DNA of 64,000 nucleotides from Mucilaginibacter endophyticus (GCF_003351025.1 NZ_QPCG01000003.1:760355-824354), one strand, 5' to 3'. Shown: positions 36,298 to 45,915, counted from the first letter of the stretch. A program made the numbers and translations. The notes: generated by a model from the sequence alone, not told the origin.

Positions 36298-38499
36298 TTA
36301 ATTACTCCGCCCAAACTTGAACATCGGCTTCATATCGGGTACCGCCAGTTCGCCAACATACTTTCCGGCCATCAGGTATCCATTGAGCGATGGGCGATAT
36401 TTCTTCTCGGCTACACAAAACACTATGGCTATGCTGTGCCTGCCTGCCTCATCGGCAACCGGCAATTTATAAGATTGGAGGGCATTTACGGCCGCTTCGT
36501 CAAAGCCATTACCCCCACCCTGTTCAACTTTAATATCACTGATCATCCCGCTGCCATTTAAGTTAAAACCTAAAATAACCACGCCGCCTTTAAGTGCTTT
36601 TTTAGCTTGCTCCGGATAAACGACACTATCAATCACATGATTATAAAATTGCCCGGAATAGGGCGTTGCTAAATAAGATGTAGCATCATAAATATAGGCA
36701 AGCTTGCTCTTCTTTACATTTTCCGGATGCATAAATTGAATAACAGAAGTTGATGCCGAAGGAAAAGTATAGCCATATTTATTTTTTAGCAGGCTGAAAT
36801 CATCAGCAGTACATTTGTTCTGATAATACCATTGCCCCTCGCCATCTTTGTCATAAATGATCACCCTCCCCTGCGGTTTACCGTTTACAATATATCCAGG
36901 CCCGGCGGGGCTTTCATCGTACTCATATCCTTTGCTAGTTATACTAATAGGATATTTATAGTTTGTTATAATCAGTTCTCCGGCAAATTCAGGATCATTA
37001 CTCAACGAGTCTGTTTGAAAAATTGAATAATCGTGCGTAAAAAAATAAACGACTATTTTATAGTTACGCCCCGGGTCATCATTCACAATTCCTTTATATG
37101 ACTTAAATCCATCCAAAGCAAGTGCATCCAATTTAGCGCCGCCACTTTTAACAATTTTTGCGTCGGTTATATGGCGGTTATTATCAAGTCCAAATCCAAC
37201 TTCAACCAAGCCTCCCCTTTCGTCTTTTGATGCATTGAAGTTAATATGCTTGTGTAAAAAGTGATCCATCTGATAGTATCCGTCTACGCCTACTACCGGG
37301 AGCATCAGCCTACCATCAGTTGTTGTAAATACTATGCTATCTTCAACAACCTCTACTTTCATGTGCTGTTTTTTAGATAGCGATAATTTCTCTTCTTCTG
37401 TAATTGAGTTGGCAGTATAAAGCACTTGTCCATTTGCCTGGTTCACAGTAAGCTGATTAGTTATGGTAGTTACGCCATTTTGTGTTACTTTCAGCAATTT
37501 TTGTTCACCATGGTTAAGATGATTGGAATTATATCTCCCGGTCATCTTTTTCTTTGCCGGATGAAGATCAAACCAGCCATAGTTTTTACTAAAAACAAGT
37601 GTTGATGAGCATAATAACAATAAACACACCGGGATAGTGACCAGGTACTTCAGCCTTGCTAATTTACCTGAACGTTGTTTGTTTAGCATAATGAGCCTCT
37701 TTTTTAATAGGTTATTGGTGAAAAACGATTGCGTAATTGACGGTCCGCCGGTGCCGTAGGCATTATTTAGCAAAAAAGTAGCGTACGCAAACCTATCTGT
37801 TGTTTCAGACGCGGTTTGTTCATCGGCTATATACTCATGTAAAGTTCGCAGGCTGCTTTGCAGCAGGTACAAAAAGGGGTTGAACCAATTAATTATTTTA
37901 AAAAACTCCAGCAACATAATATCGGCCGAATGTTTTTGCCTGATATGTACCAGTTCATGCCTGATGATTATTTGGGATGCTGATGCAGTGGTTCCGATAA
38001 AAAGATAGTTAAAGAAAGAAAAAGCTTCATCGCTGCCAGGCAAATAAACTATTTTATATTTTCTGTTTTTTGAGTACGGTTTGTTCCGGGCCAACCTGAA
38101 CAACGTAAACATTTTTAACAGGAATAAGACCAGAGCGATGCCAACGCCACCCAAATAGGCGTACCAAATTCCATCTTCAAAAGTGAATGGTTCTTCGATT
38201 ATGTGCCCAGTTTTGGCAGGAATCGCGATCTCCTTGAATGAAACTGAGACTGGCGGCTGTTGAATTTTTGCGGGTTCAGTTGGTATGGTATAAACCATAT
38301 AATTAGTAACCGGAAGTTCCTGAGCAGGCCTTAGTGCACCAACTTGCAAAACAGGTAGTATGTATGCCACTACACAGCCGAACAGTATATAAAATCGCTT
38401 TAACTGGTAATGCGTATCTCCCCTCATTAACAACCATTGAACCATGTAAAAAATTGAGAGATAAATGTTCGCTTCCGCAAGGTAGTGTAGCCAGTTCAT
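36298..38499 (-). CDS. M56-family (BlaR1-like) peptidase sensor with two TonB-C-like periplasmic domains
   Basis: Inner-membrane zinc peptidase of 733 aa. Transmembrane segments occupy the first about 130 residues. The zinc motif HELVH starts at His181 (IIRHELVHIRQKHSADIM), and a last membrane helix (YLVTIPVCLLLLCSSTLVF) lies near residue 290. The periplasmic tail contains two related TonB C-terminal-like domains, one with GGLVEVGFGLDNNRHITDAK and one with GGVVILGFNLNGSGMISDIK. The start ATG overlaps the stop of the blaI-like gene by 4 bp, so translation is coupled. There is no penicillin-binding domain. The tail might contact a TonB-dependent receptor or peptidoglycan, but that is inference. 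Confidence 0.9.
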   Translation of the reverse strand: MNWLHYLAEANIYLSIFYMVQWLLMRGDTHYQLKRFYILFGCVVAYILPVLQVGALRPAQELPVTNYMVYTIPTEPAKIQQPPVSVSFKEIAIPAKTGHIIEEPFTFEDGIWYAYLGGVGIALVLFLLKMFTLFRLARNKPYSKNRKYKIVYLPGSDEAFSFFNYLFIGTTASASQIIIRHELVHIRQKHSADIMLLEFFKIINWFNPFLYLLQSSLRTLHEYIADEQTASETTDRFAYATFLLNNAYGTGGPSITQSFFTNNLLKKRLIMLNKQRSGKLARLKYLVTIPVCLLLLCSSTLVFSKNYGWFDLHPAKKKMTGRYNSNHLNHGEQKLLKVTQNGVTTITNQLTVNQANGQVLYTANSITEEEKLSLSKKQHMKVEVVEDSIVFTTTDGRLMLPVVGVDGYYQMDHFLHKHINFNASKDERGGLVEVGFGLDNNRHITDAKIVKSGGAKLDALALDGFKSYKGIVNDDPGRNYKIVVYFFTHDYSIFQTDSLSNDPEFAGELIITNYKYPISITSKGYEYDESPAGPGYIVNGKPQGRVIIYDKDGEGQWYYQNKCTADDFSLLKNKYGYTFPSASTSVIQFMHPENVKKSKLAYIYDATSYLATPYSGQFYNHVIDSVVYPEQAKKALKGGVVILGFNLNGSGMISDIKVEQGGGNGFDEAAVNALQSYKLPVADEAGRHSIAIVFCVAEKKYRPSLNGYLMAGKYVGELAVPDMKPMFKFGRSN

Positions 38500-38873
38500 T
38501 TCTTTTTGTTTTTAAGGTCTTCCAATAAGTCACTTAGTTCATCCAGCTGCCTGATATCCAGCTTTTTTTCATTAGCGATAAAAGAAACCAGGCTTTTATA
38601 AGAATTGCTGAAGTAGTTATTCATCATCTTATCGAAAGTGAATTTCTTGTATTGCGCTTCACTGATGAGCGGAAAATAAACATGTGTATTTCCATATGCT
38701 TTATGGTTAACGAAACCTTTGCCTTCCATTACCCGCACAACAGTTGACACTGTATTATATGCAGGTTTAGGATCGGGCATTTGCTCAATTATTTCCTTTA
38801 CCATTGCCTCATTCAATTGCCACAATATTTGCATTACCTGTTCTTCCGCTCTTGTAAGTTCTTTAGCCACCAT
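38496..38873 (-). CDS. BlaI/MecI-family transcriptional repressor
   Basis: A winged-helix repressor of 125 aa. The core LTRAEEQVMQILWQLNEAMV and YNTVSTVVRVMEGKGFVNHK identify the BlaI family. A C-terminal helical dimerisation part carries FDKMMNNYFSNSYKSLVSFI. It differs clearly from the other two BlaI proteins of the window, which have YTTTLKLMQIM in the recognition region, and its operator is also different. It is the first gene of a pair with the M56 gene (4-bp overlap) and is probably autoregulated through the tandem dyads at 38906-38941. Confidence 0.93.
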   Translation of the reverse strand: MVAKELTRAEEQVMQILWQLNEAMVKEIIEQMPDPKPAYNTVSTVVRVMEGKGFVNHKAYGNTHVYFPLISEAQYKKFTFDKMMNNYFSNSYKSLVSFIANEKKLDIRQLDELSDLLEDLKNKKK

Positions 38874-38896
38874 ATCAAACTAATAATTTAGTTAAA

Positions 38897-38941
38897 CAAA
38901 CTTACAACTATTTTCATAGTTTCAAAACTATTTTCATAGTT
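38897..38941 (-). promoter_or_regulatory. Promoter with tandem dyad operators of the second blaI-M56 pair
   Basis: Two identical 16-bp dyads AACTAT-TTTC-ATAGTT lie at 38906-38921 and 38926-38941, exactly 20 bp apart, i.e. about two helical turns. On the minus strand -7 TAAGTTTG (38897-38904) abuts the first dyad, and -33 TTTG (38923-38926) falls at the junction of the two, with 18 bp between the boxes. A repressor bound here would cover the whole core promoter of the blaI gene that starts at 38873. Confidence 0.8.
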
Positions 38942-39058
38942 ATTTTTAATTAAAAAAACATAAGAGGTGTTTGGGCGGGAATTTTACTTAAGTATATATC
39001 CTTAACAAGGTAATAGCCCATCATTAGACTATGCCGAAAGATGGCAGGCTATATAGTT

Positions 39059-39193
39059 GACTCACCCGGTCTACGCTACACTGGATCACCCTCTCTATCC
39101 TTCGGATAAAGAGGGTAAGAAAAAACAAATTAAAATCCCCTCTTTACGCTTGCGGAGAGAGGGGTGGCGAGCGCAGCGATGTCGGGGTGAGTC
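39059..39193. repeat. Intergenic repeat with GACTCACCC ends (135 bp)
   Basis: The ends GACTCACCC (39059) and GGGGTGAGTC (to 39193) are inverted. Two internal hairpins are visible: ACCCTCT...AGAGGGT at 39088-39116 with nested TATCC/GGATA, and CCCCTCT...AGAGGGG at 39137-39164. This looks like a dispersed Bacteroidota intergenic element and holds no real ORF. The flanks 38942-39058 and 39194-39358 show nothing I can recognise. Confidence 0.65.
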
Positions 39194-39358
39194 GATATGC
39201 GCTATGATTTTCACGATTATGTTTAACGGTGGGCTATTACTGTTAACAGAGTAGAATTGAAAGCATTTCCCGGAGAAAATGCTTCCTTTAAACAGATTAA
39301 TATGTTTTTAATGAACCCTTAGCAAATGCTTTTAGAAGCATTTGCTTGCCATATCAAT

Positions 39359-42300
39359 TTATTCGTTGCGCAAACTCTTCACGGGATTTGCCATACCGGC
39401 CCTAATGGTTCGGAAACTCAGGGTGAATAATCCGGTCAGCAGCATCCCTGCGCCGCTGATCACGAATACCCACCAGCTAATAGCTACATGGTCAGCAAAG
39501 CTTTCCATCCATTTATTTACGGCGTACCATGCAACTGGCGTTACTATAACAAAAGCCAGTAAAATAAGCGATATCAGTTCGGTTGACAGCAGAATAACTA
39601 TTTGTGCGACACTGGCGCCGAATACTTTGCGTATGCCTATTTCCTTTGTCCGTTGGTTGGTGGTGTAAACGGCAAGTCCTAACAGTCCGAGGCAACTGAT
39701 TAATATCGAGATACCTGTAGCCCAGGTGAGCAGCGTTGAAGTGTGTTGCTCTTTGTCGTAAAACCAGGCTATCGTTTCGTCGTAAAAATGGCAATCAAAA
39801 TCATCATCGGGATAAGCCTTCTTCCATGCCTTTCCCATATTTGTAATGGCGGTTTTCCACTCATTACCGCCTGCGGTTTCTGGTTTCAAACTAACATGTA
39901 ACGTCATCATTGGCCGGGGGATTGGACTGCCCGATGTTATGATAGACGGATAAATGGTGGAATGCAGCGACCGTTGATTAAAATCAGCAACTACGCCGAT
40001 AATACTAACTTTTCGGCCACCAAACCAATCCAACTGCTTCCCGACAGCTTCGTGGGGGTTAGTAAACCCTAATAATTTAGCGTAGGTATTGTTAATAATG
40101 ATGGCTTTCCCGGTGTCGGCTTCGGTTATGTTTCTGCCGGCAAGCAACTTAATCTGGTATACTTTGATGTAGTTTTCATCACCTGACTTAACTACTATTT
40201 CTTCTGTTGTAATTTGCTTTTTTCCATCGTCATAAGTCATGCGCGTCCTGTTAAATGCATCAGCAGAAGGTGGGTCATTACCTAAACCCACAAGGGCGAC
40301 CTGCGGCATCGATCTGAATTCGTTCAGCAATACCTGGTTGGTGCTGGCCTTACTGGTTTCCCAGGGTGTATTTATAATCAGGATGGCATCTTTTTTAAAC
40401 CCGAGATTTTTATGTAATGCGTAATAAATTTGTTGATTTACCAAAATTGTAGCCATTATAAAAAACTGGGCAACAACAAACTGCGAAACGGTAAGCGACT
40501 TACGGAGCCGCGAGTTCCGTGTTTTATTGCTATTACCCCGAACCTGGTTTTTTAGCACCGTTACCGGCTTGAAACCTGATAACACCATTGCGGGATAAAA
40601 ACCCGACAAAATACTTATCACAATAGTTAAAATCAGTAGGAAGAGTATGATATCCGGCTGCAGAATATTTGCATGAATATCCGGGGATATAACGTCCGCA
40701 AACATTTTTAGAATAACTGGCGCAAGCAAAATCGATATGCAAACTGCAAAGGATGTCATAAAAAATGTTTCGCCTAAAAACTGAATTATTAATTGTATCC
40801 GGCTACTACCCAATGTTTTGAGTATCCCGATTTCTTTTGCTCTTTGTGCGGCCTGGGCCGTAGTTAAATTCACATAATTGATACATGCGAGCAACAACAA
40901 AAAGATAGCGCTGGCCAATAATCCGTAAAGCGTTGTTTTGCTGGCTGGCGATGAGAAATTAAAAATATTGTAGTCGGGATTGAAATGGATATCGTCCAAT
41001 GGCTGTAAGGCCAGGTTTATAATGGGCGCAGGCATTTTTTGTTCGCCACGAAGCAGATTATTTTTTTTGAGAATGGTATTGATCTGTTTGATAACCCCTG
41101 GTGCAGGAACGCCAGGCGCCAGCTTTATAAAAATCTCCGATGCAGAAGAGATCCTGCCCCAATTGTTTATCTGCAGATCATCAGCTAACTGTTTATTAGT
41201 TTTAGCGGTGCCGAAGGAAATAAAATCATGAAAGGTAAAGTCGCTATTTTGGGTAAACGTTTCAACTATGCCGCTAACGGTTATCTTTAGGGTATCATAG
41301 GTAACTACTTTACCAATCATTTCATTATAAGATAACGAGGGGAAGTAAAGCCTGGCTTGCTGGGATGTTAATACTACCTGACCGGGCGCATCAAGCGCGT
41401 GTTGCGATGAGCCGGCAAGCCATACATAATTAAAAATTTTTAAATATTGCTGATCGACAAGTGCTATCTTGTCCACGTCTTTAAACCGCTTTTGTGCATT
41501 TTTATCTTTGTCGATATAGACAAAATGAGACGACAGTGCATATAGCGGCGTAATCTCCTCTATTCCTGTAGCTTGGCTTTTAATCGCCCCGGCCAGCGGG
41601 CCAAATACGCCACTTGAATAGTTTTTATGTCCCTGAAATGATATGTTCATAACAACGCGGTAAATCCGGTCGCTGTCCTTATGAAACTTATCAAATGTAA
41701 AATCGTAATGTACAATAAAGTAAATGGCAAGGAAAGCGCTTATACCGATAGATAAACCGATAATGTTTATCAGTGTAAATAGCTTATGCCTCCAAAATCC
41801 GCGGAATGCAATTTTAAAATAGTTTTTTATCATATGACTGCCGGTTAATGTTTCATGCGTCCACCCCTGAGGGCTTACATGGTTCAATATTAGCGGCATA
41901 GGTTGGGTAAAACCTCTCAAGTTATAAGATGGGAGAACCTTTTGAAGGTGATTTTTATATTCCAGCGGGGTTTTGCCTGTAAACTGCTTAAAAATACGGT
42001 GGAAGCTGCTTTGTGAATTAAAGCCCGATTCGTAGGCAAGTCCAAGCAATGTAATATGATCATAAGAGGTATCCTGCATTTTTAGCGCAACCTCACGCAC
42101 ACGGTATTCATTAATAAAATCGTTGAAGCTTTTTTTGAAAACTGTATTAATGATCCTGGATAATTCATGCGTATGTAAACCGAGCTTTTCTGCAAGTGAG
42201 TTCAAGCTTAATTCTGCATCACGGTAATAACCTTTTTCTTTTATCTCCATTTTTAACCAGGAGCCTTTTTGCTTCAGATCTGCCGGTAATAATGTTTTTA

Positions 42301-43039
42301 CAGCTACATCGGTCTTTTCAATAGATTCTGCTTTTAGATGGCTTTTTGCCGCAATCCAAATGATCATGGATAGCAAAAGAAGGTACAAGGGATAATAATG
42401 CTGTATGTTTAATCCATTGCGGTAATAAAAATAATCAACTGCGGTAAACGGTATCCATAATAACCATAGCAGGCCGAGTCCGATGACCGAGCGTTCTAAC
42501 CAAAGCAACTCGTTCCGGTAACGGTCGCCCCCGCTAAATTTTCTATTCTGGTAAAAACGGTCAATCTCTGCATGGCACAAATACAAATAAATAGCAACGG
42601 ACAGGAATGCGAGTAGCTGCAACGCGGTGTTACATTTGCTGTAAATAGCATCGCCTGTATTTATATTTTGTATTGCAGCAAATACCTGAAAACTTATTTC
42701 AGGCAGTACGGGTATAAAGTGCAGCAGCTCCTTGCGACGGAAGATATACTTTGGCTGAGTTATCTGACGCACATAAAAATAGATCAAAGGGCCAACTGCC
42801 AATGAAAACCGCAATGGCAAACTGCTCCACAATGGAATGTATTTTGCCAGATCAATATCGGCCGACAGAATCCGGATCATCCACAAAGCAACAACGGTCA
42901 ATAACGTAGCCAACCAACGGTTCGCAGACTGGTGTTCTTTAGGGGCGATCCATAGGAATAGCGATAATGTCAGGCTGATAAATACAGCACCAAAAAACGC
43001 GATGTCATAAAAGGTGATATGGATTGTAAATGGTATCAA
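39359..43039 (-). CDS. AraC-type membrane regulator fused to FtsX/MacB-type permease
   Basis: One uninterrupted 1226-codon frame. Residues 1-240 have about seven hydrophobic helices. Residues about 280-385 form an AraC HTH domain (SLNSLAEKLGLHTHELSRII, GLAYESGFNSQSSFHRIFKQ). A 43-residue linker follows. From Met403 a complete FtsX/MacB-type permease begins (MIKNYFKIAFRGFWRHKLFT), with the MacB periplasmic core, TM helices near AKEIGILKTLGSSRIQL, and a second FtsX unit with GIRKVFGASVAQIVILL. The paralogue at 43174 starts at exactly this Met, so the fusion joins two whole proteins. The frame opens with TTG at 43039. A separate start at the internal ATG (41833) cannot be excluded. No ATPase gene is nearby. 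Confidence 0.8.
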   Translation of the reverse strand: MIPFTIHITFYDIAFFGAVFISLTLSLFLWIAPKEHQSANRWLATLLTVVALWMIRILSADIDLAKYIPLWSSLPLRFSLAVGPLIYFYVRQITQPKYIFRRKELLHFIPVLPEISFQVFAAIQNINTGDAIYSKCNTALQLLAFLSVAIYLYLCHAEIDRFYQNRKFSGGDRYRNELLWLERSVIGLGLLWLLWIPFTAVDYFYYRNGLNIQHYYPLYLLLLSMIIWIAAKSHLKAESIEKTDVAVKTLLPADLKQKGSWLKMEIKEKGYYRDAELSLNSLAEKLGLHTHELSRIINTVFKKSFNDFINEYRVREVALKMQDTSYDHITLLGLAYESGFNSQSSFHRIFKQFTGKTPLEYKNHLQKVLPSYNLRGFTQPMPLILNHVSPQGWTHETLTGSHMIKNYFKIAFRGFWRHKLFTLINIIGLSIGISAFLAIYFIVHYDFTFDKFHKDSDRIYRVVMNISFQGHKNYSSGVFGPLAGAIKSQATGIEEITPLYALSSHFVYIDKDKNAQKRFKDVDKIALVDQQYLKIFNYVWLAGSSQHALDAPGQVVLTSQQARLYFPSLSYNEMIGKVVTYDTLKITVSGIVETFTQNSDFTFHDFISFGTAKTNKQLADDLQINNWGRISSASEIFIKLAPGVPAPGVIKQINTILKKNNLLRGEQKMPAPIINLALQPLDDIHFNPDYNIFNFSSPASKTTLYGLLASAIFLLLLACINYVNLTTAQAAQRAKEIGILKTLGSSRIQLIIQFLGETFFMTSFAVCISILLAPVILKMFADVISPDIHANILQPDIILFLLILTIVISILSGFYPAMVLSGFKPVTVLKNQVRGNSNKTRNSRLRKSLTVSQFVVAQFFIMATILVNQQIYYALHKNLGFKKDAILIINTPWETSKASTNQVLLNEFRSMPQVALVGLGNDPPSADAFNRTRMTYDDGKKQITTEEIVVKSGDENYIKVYQIKLLAGRNITEADTGKAIIINNTYAKLLGFTNPHEAVGKQLDWFGGRKVSIIGVVADFNQRSLHSTIYPSIITSGSPIPRPMMTLHVSLKPETAGGNEWKTAITNMGKAWKKAYPDDDFDCHFYDETIAWFYDKEQHTSTLLTWATGISILISCLGLLGLAVYTTNQRTKEIGIRKVFGASVAQIVILLSTELISLILLAFVIVTPVAWYAVNKWMESFADHVAISWWVFVISGAGMLLTGLFTLSFRTIRAGMANPVKSLRNE

Positions 43040-43173
43040 ATAAGTTTAGGCGCTTGTGGCTTTCTCAAACCTACCAAAATGCCGTTACAAATTCAAGAAT
43101 ACTTTGTTGAAGCCGCGAAGTGGGTGCAATTAGCAACATTTAGTTGTAAGTGTTTCCACACATTGCGATAAAT

Positions 43174-45624
43174 TCAGTCTTTTCTTAAACTCTTCGTAGG
43201 GTTTGCAATTGCGGCTTTGGCCGTTTGAAACCCGGATGTTAATATCGCCGCAAACAACATCCCTATTCCACTTAAAATAAATATCCACCAACTTATTGTA
43301 GTGTGTTCGGCAAAATTCTGTAACCATTTATTCATCGCAACCCAGGCAAAAGGAATAACTAAAACAAAAGACAAGATAATTATCCATGCTATTTCAGATA
43401 CCAACAAACCTACTAATTGTACTACCGATGCACCCAATACTTTCCTTATACCAATTTCCTTTGTGCGTCTGCCAATATTAAAAACGGTAAAGCCAAGTAA
43501 CCCAAGGCAACTAATTAATATCGAAAACCCAGTTGCCCAGCTTAAAAGTTTAGAAGTACGCCGGTCACTCTCGTAAAAACGGGCCACTTCTTCGTCAAAG
43601 AAATGATAATCAAATTCAACATCCGGGTAAACTTCCGCCCAAGCCTTTTTCATACTACTGATTGCATCGCTCCAATCATTACTCCCGGCAACTTGTGGTT
43701 TTAACAGGATATGGAAAAAACGATCATTGAAACGGTAATGCGGTGCTTGTATAGAAACCGGCGCAACCGGGTCACGAAGTGATTTTTGATGAAAATCGGC
43801 AACTACACCAACTATCATTCTCTTATTACCTTCATAATCAAAAGACGCTCCAACAGCATCAGCTGGGTTTCTAAAACCAATGGCATGTATATAGGTTTCG
43901 TTTACCAGCACTGCTGTCATCGAATCGGCCGGGAGTAGGTTACGTCCGGCTAAAAGTTTTATGTTATAGACTTTAAGATAGTTTTCATCCCCATTTCGCT
44001 GTTGCACCGTTGTTTTAACTTGCTTTTTCCCATCGTTATAAGTAACCTCCCATGTCCCTATATTTTCGTCTGCCGGTGGCTCACTTCCTGTGCTCATTAG
44101 CTCAATTTGAGGTATGTTGCTTATTTTATCTTTAAATAGCTGCTGTTTATTGGTGTTCCTCAAGTTAAGCGGTGTACTTATATTGATGATTCCCGCCTTT
44201 CTGAACCCCATATCCTTATGTAGTGCATAAAAAACCTGTTTATTAACCAATAAGGTTACCATGATAAAAAACTGCGCGATAACAAATTGCATAACGGACA
44301 ACGACCTTCGAAGCAAAATGCCACGACTATTCCCGCCCGCCTTGTCAGAAAAACCACTCAATACCGACGTAGGTCGATAACCAGAGAGAATAATTGCAGG
44401 ATACAAACCTGCTGATAAGGTTACGACAATAAGCAATGCGAATAAAAACAACCAGACTTTAATATCCAGGTAGTTAAAAGACACGCCCGGAGGGATAAAA
44501 TCTGAAAAGAAATTCAGAATGAATGGCGTTAATATGATGGCTATACAGATGGAAAAGAATGTAATTATACAAGTTTCGCTTAAAAACTGGGTAATGAGCT
44601 GCCACCTACTGCTGCCCATTGTTTTGCGAATGCCAATTTCCTTAGCTCGTTTTGAAGCTTGCGCTGTAGAAAGGTTTATAAAATTGATACATCCCAGCAA
44701 TAACAAAAATCCGGCAACAACAAGCAGGCTATATATCGTTGCTCTACTTGCGCGCCTCCCCTTTTCGAAATTGGCGTACACGGGATCGAAATGTAAGTCC
44801 CTAAGTGGTTGTAAATGTTCAATCTGCTCATCTCCTGGCCTGAAATCCTTGCTAAACTTTTTCACGGCCCCATTAATACGCGCTTCTATATCGGCGACAT
44901 TGGCATGTTCATCAGTCTTGATAAATAATTGCCACGCTACACCCGGCCACTCTGTTAGCCGGGCCATATTCCTCATATCAGTATTACTGAGACACGTGGC
45001 ATAAGAGATGAAATCTTTAAAATAGAGATCCGTATTTTGGACAGGCGTTTGAACTACGCCCGCAACTGTTGTTTTAATACTATCATAAATAACAGTTTTC
45101 CCCAGCAGTTCGTTGTAAGGAACATTTGGAAAATATTTCCTGGCCTGATCAGAAGTAAGTACTACCTCATATGGTTTTTGAAGCGCAGTGCGTGCTGAAC
45201 CAGCCAGCCAACTATAATTAAACAGCTCAAAGTATGCTCTATCGGCAATCACAATATTACTCTCATGAGTGAATTTAGCAGGAACCGATGTTTGATTGGG
45301 GATCAAAACATTGGTTTCCTTCATCTCTAAAAAGGGAGCGGCAGTTTTTACACCAGTAACTTCGGCTTTAATAGCCGCAGGGAGCGGGCCGTTCACTTTT
45401 CCAAGCCTTGCCACCACTTTATCCATGAATGAGAAATCTGTTACCACCCGATAAATCCTGTCGCTATCTGCATGAAATTTGTCAAAACTTAGATCGAAAC
45501 TTACGATGATATAGATTGCCAAGGCAGCGCTGACACCTATCGACAGGCCGAGCATGTTAATCAAAGTGACGATACGATGCATCCAAAAATTGCGCAACGC
45601 TGTTTTGAAATAGTTTTTAATCAT
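43174..45624 (-). CDS. FtsX/MacB-type ABC transporter permease
   Basis: Inner-membrane permease of about 816 aa. The start at 45624 (MIKNYFKTALRNFWMHRIVT) is chosen because it aligns with the permease half of the neighbouring fusion; an upstream in-frame start at 45720 adds 32 poorly conserved residues. The first membrane helix is followed by a MacB periplasmic core (FDLSFDKFHADSDRIYRVVT), a three-helix FtsX unit with AKEIGIRKTMGSSRWQLITQ, a second core and a second FtsX unit with GIRKVLGASVVQLVGLL. These duplicated-FtsX permeases are frequent in Bacteroidota and often lack an adjacent ATP-binding gene, as here. The substrate is unknown; export of peptides or antibiotics is typical of the superfamily. 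Confidence 0.88.
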   Translation of the reverse strand: MIKNYFKTALRNFWMHRIVTLINMLGLSIGVSAALAIYIIVSFDLSFDKFHADSDRIYRVVTDFSFMDKVVARLGKVNGPLPAAIKAEVTGVKTAAPFLEMKETNVLIPNQTSVPAKFTHESNIVIADRAYFELFNYSWLAGSARTALQKPYEVVLTSDQARKYFPNVPYNELLGKTVIYDSIKTTVAGVVQTPVQNTDLYFKDFISYATCLSNTDMRNMARLTEWPGVAWQLFIKTDEHANVADIEARINGAVKKFSKDFRPGDEQIEHLQPLRDLHFDPVYANFEKGRRASRATIYSLLVVAGFLLLLGCINFINLSTAQASKRAKEIGIRKTMGSSRWQLITQFLSETCIITFFSICIAIILTPFILNFFSDFIPPGVSFNYLDIKVWLFLFALLIVVTLSAGLYPAIILSGYRPTSVLSGFSDKAGGNSRGILLRRSLSVMQFVIAQFFIMVTLLVNKQVFYALHKDMGFRKAGIINISTPLNLRNTNKQQLFKDKISNIPQIELMSTGSEPPADENIGTWEVTYNDGKKQVKTTVQQRNGDENYLKVYNIKLLAGRNLLPADSMTAVLVNETYIHAIGFRNPADAVGASFDYEGNKRMIVGVVADFHQKSLRDPVAPVSIQAPHYRFNDRFFHILLKPQVAGSNDWSDAISSMKKAWAEVYPDVEFDYHFFDEEVARFYESDRRTSKLLSWATGFSILISCLGLLGFTVFNIGRRTKEIGIRKVLGASVVQLVGLLVSEIAWIIILSFVLVIPFAWVAMNKWLQNFAEHTTISWWIFILSGIGMLFAAILTSGFQTAKAAIANPTKSLRKD

Positions 45625-45883
45625 GGTTGATGCTATTGATTTGTGCAGAACAGGTATTAGGTTTGGAGATACAAACGGTAGCTTTAAAAAAATACCGATA
45701 TTATATTTCACACATATCAAATATATAAAATTTAATTCTGCAAAACAGACTTAAAAATACAATACATTCTACAACTATGCTTTGTTAAAATGTCACGAAA
45801 CTTTTTTGCTTTATCAGCACCTCGAAGTAGGCACAATAAATTGAGGAGCGAGTTTTATGCTATCAATATAAAAAACAGCGCAT

Positions 45884-45910
45884 AAAAAAAGCCTCACATG
45901 TCTGTGAGGC
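45884..45910 (-). terminator. Intrinsic terminator of tRNA-Asn
   Basis: The stem GCCTCACA / TGTGAGGC (45891-45910, 4-nt loop) is followed on the minus strand by seven U residues (45890-45884). It begins 6 bp past the tRNA 3' end. Confidence 0.85.
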
Positions 45911-45915
45911 TTTGG

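Noticed and set aside
33395..38873. Beta-lactam resistance regulators (true BlaR1/BlaI controlling a beta-lactamase)
   Set aside because: The M56 proteins lack the penicillin-binding sensor domain and no beta-lactamase or PBP2a gene is nearby.
38906..38941. Two identical 16-bp units as a mini CRISPR array
   Set aside because: Only two copies, each itself a dyad, spaced 4 bp apart and lying on the promoter of a blaI gene. There is no spacer-like sequence and no cas gene.
41833..41833. Frameshift or lost stop joining two ordinary genes at the AraC-permease boundary
   Set aside because: The frame is open through a 43-residue linker with normal composition, so nothing indicates a sequencing error. 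The alternative is kept as a caveat in the gene entry.
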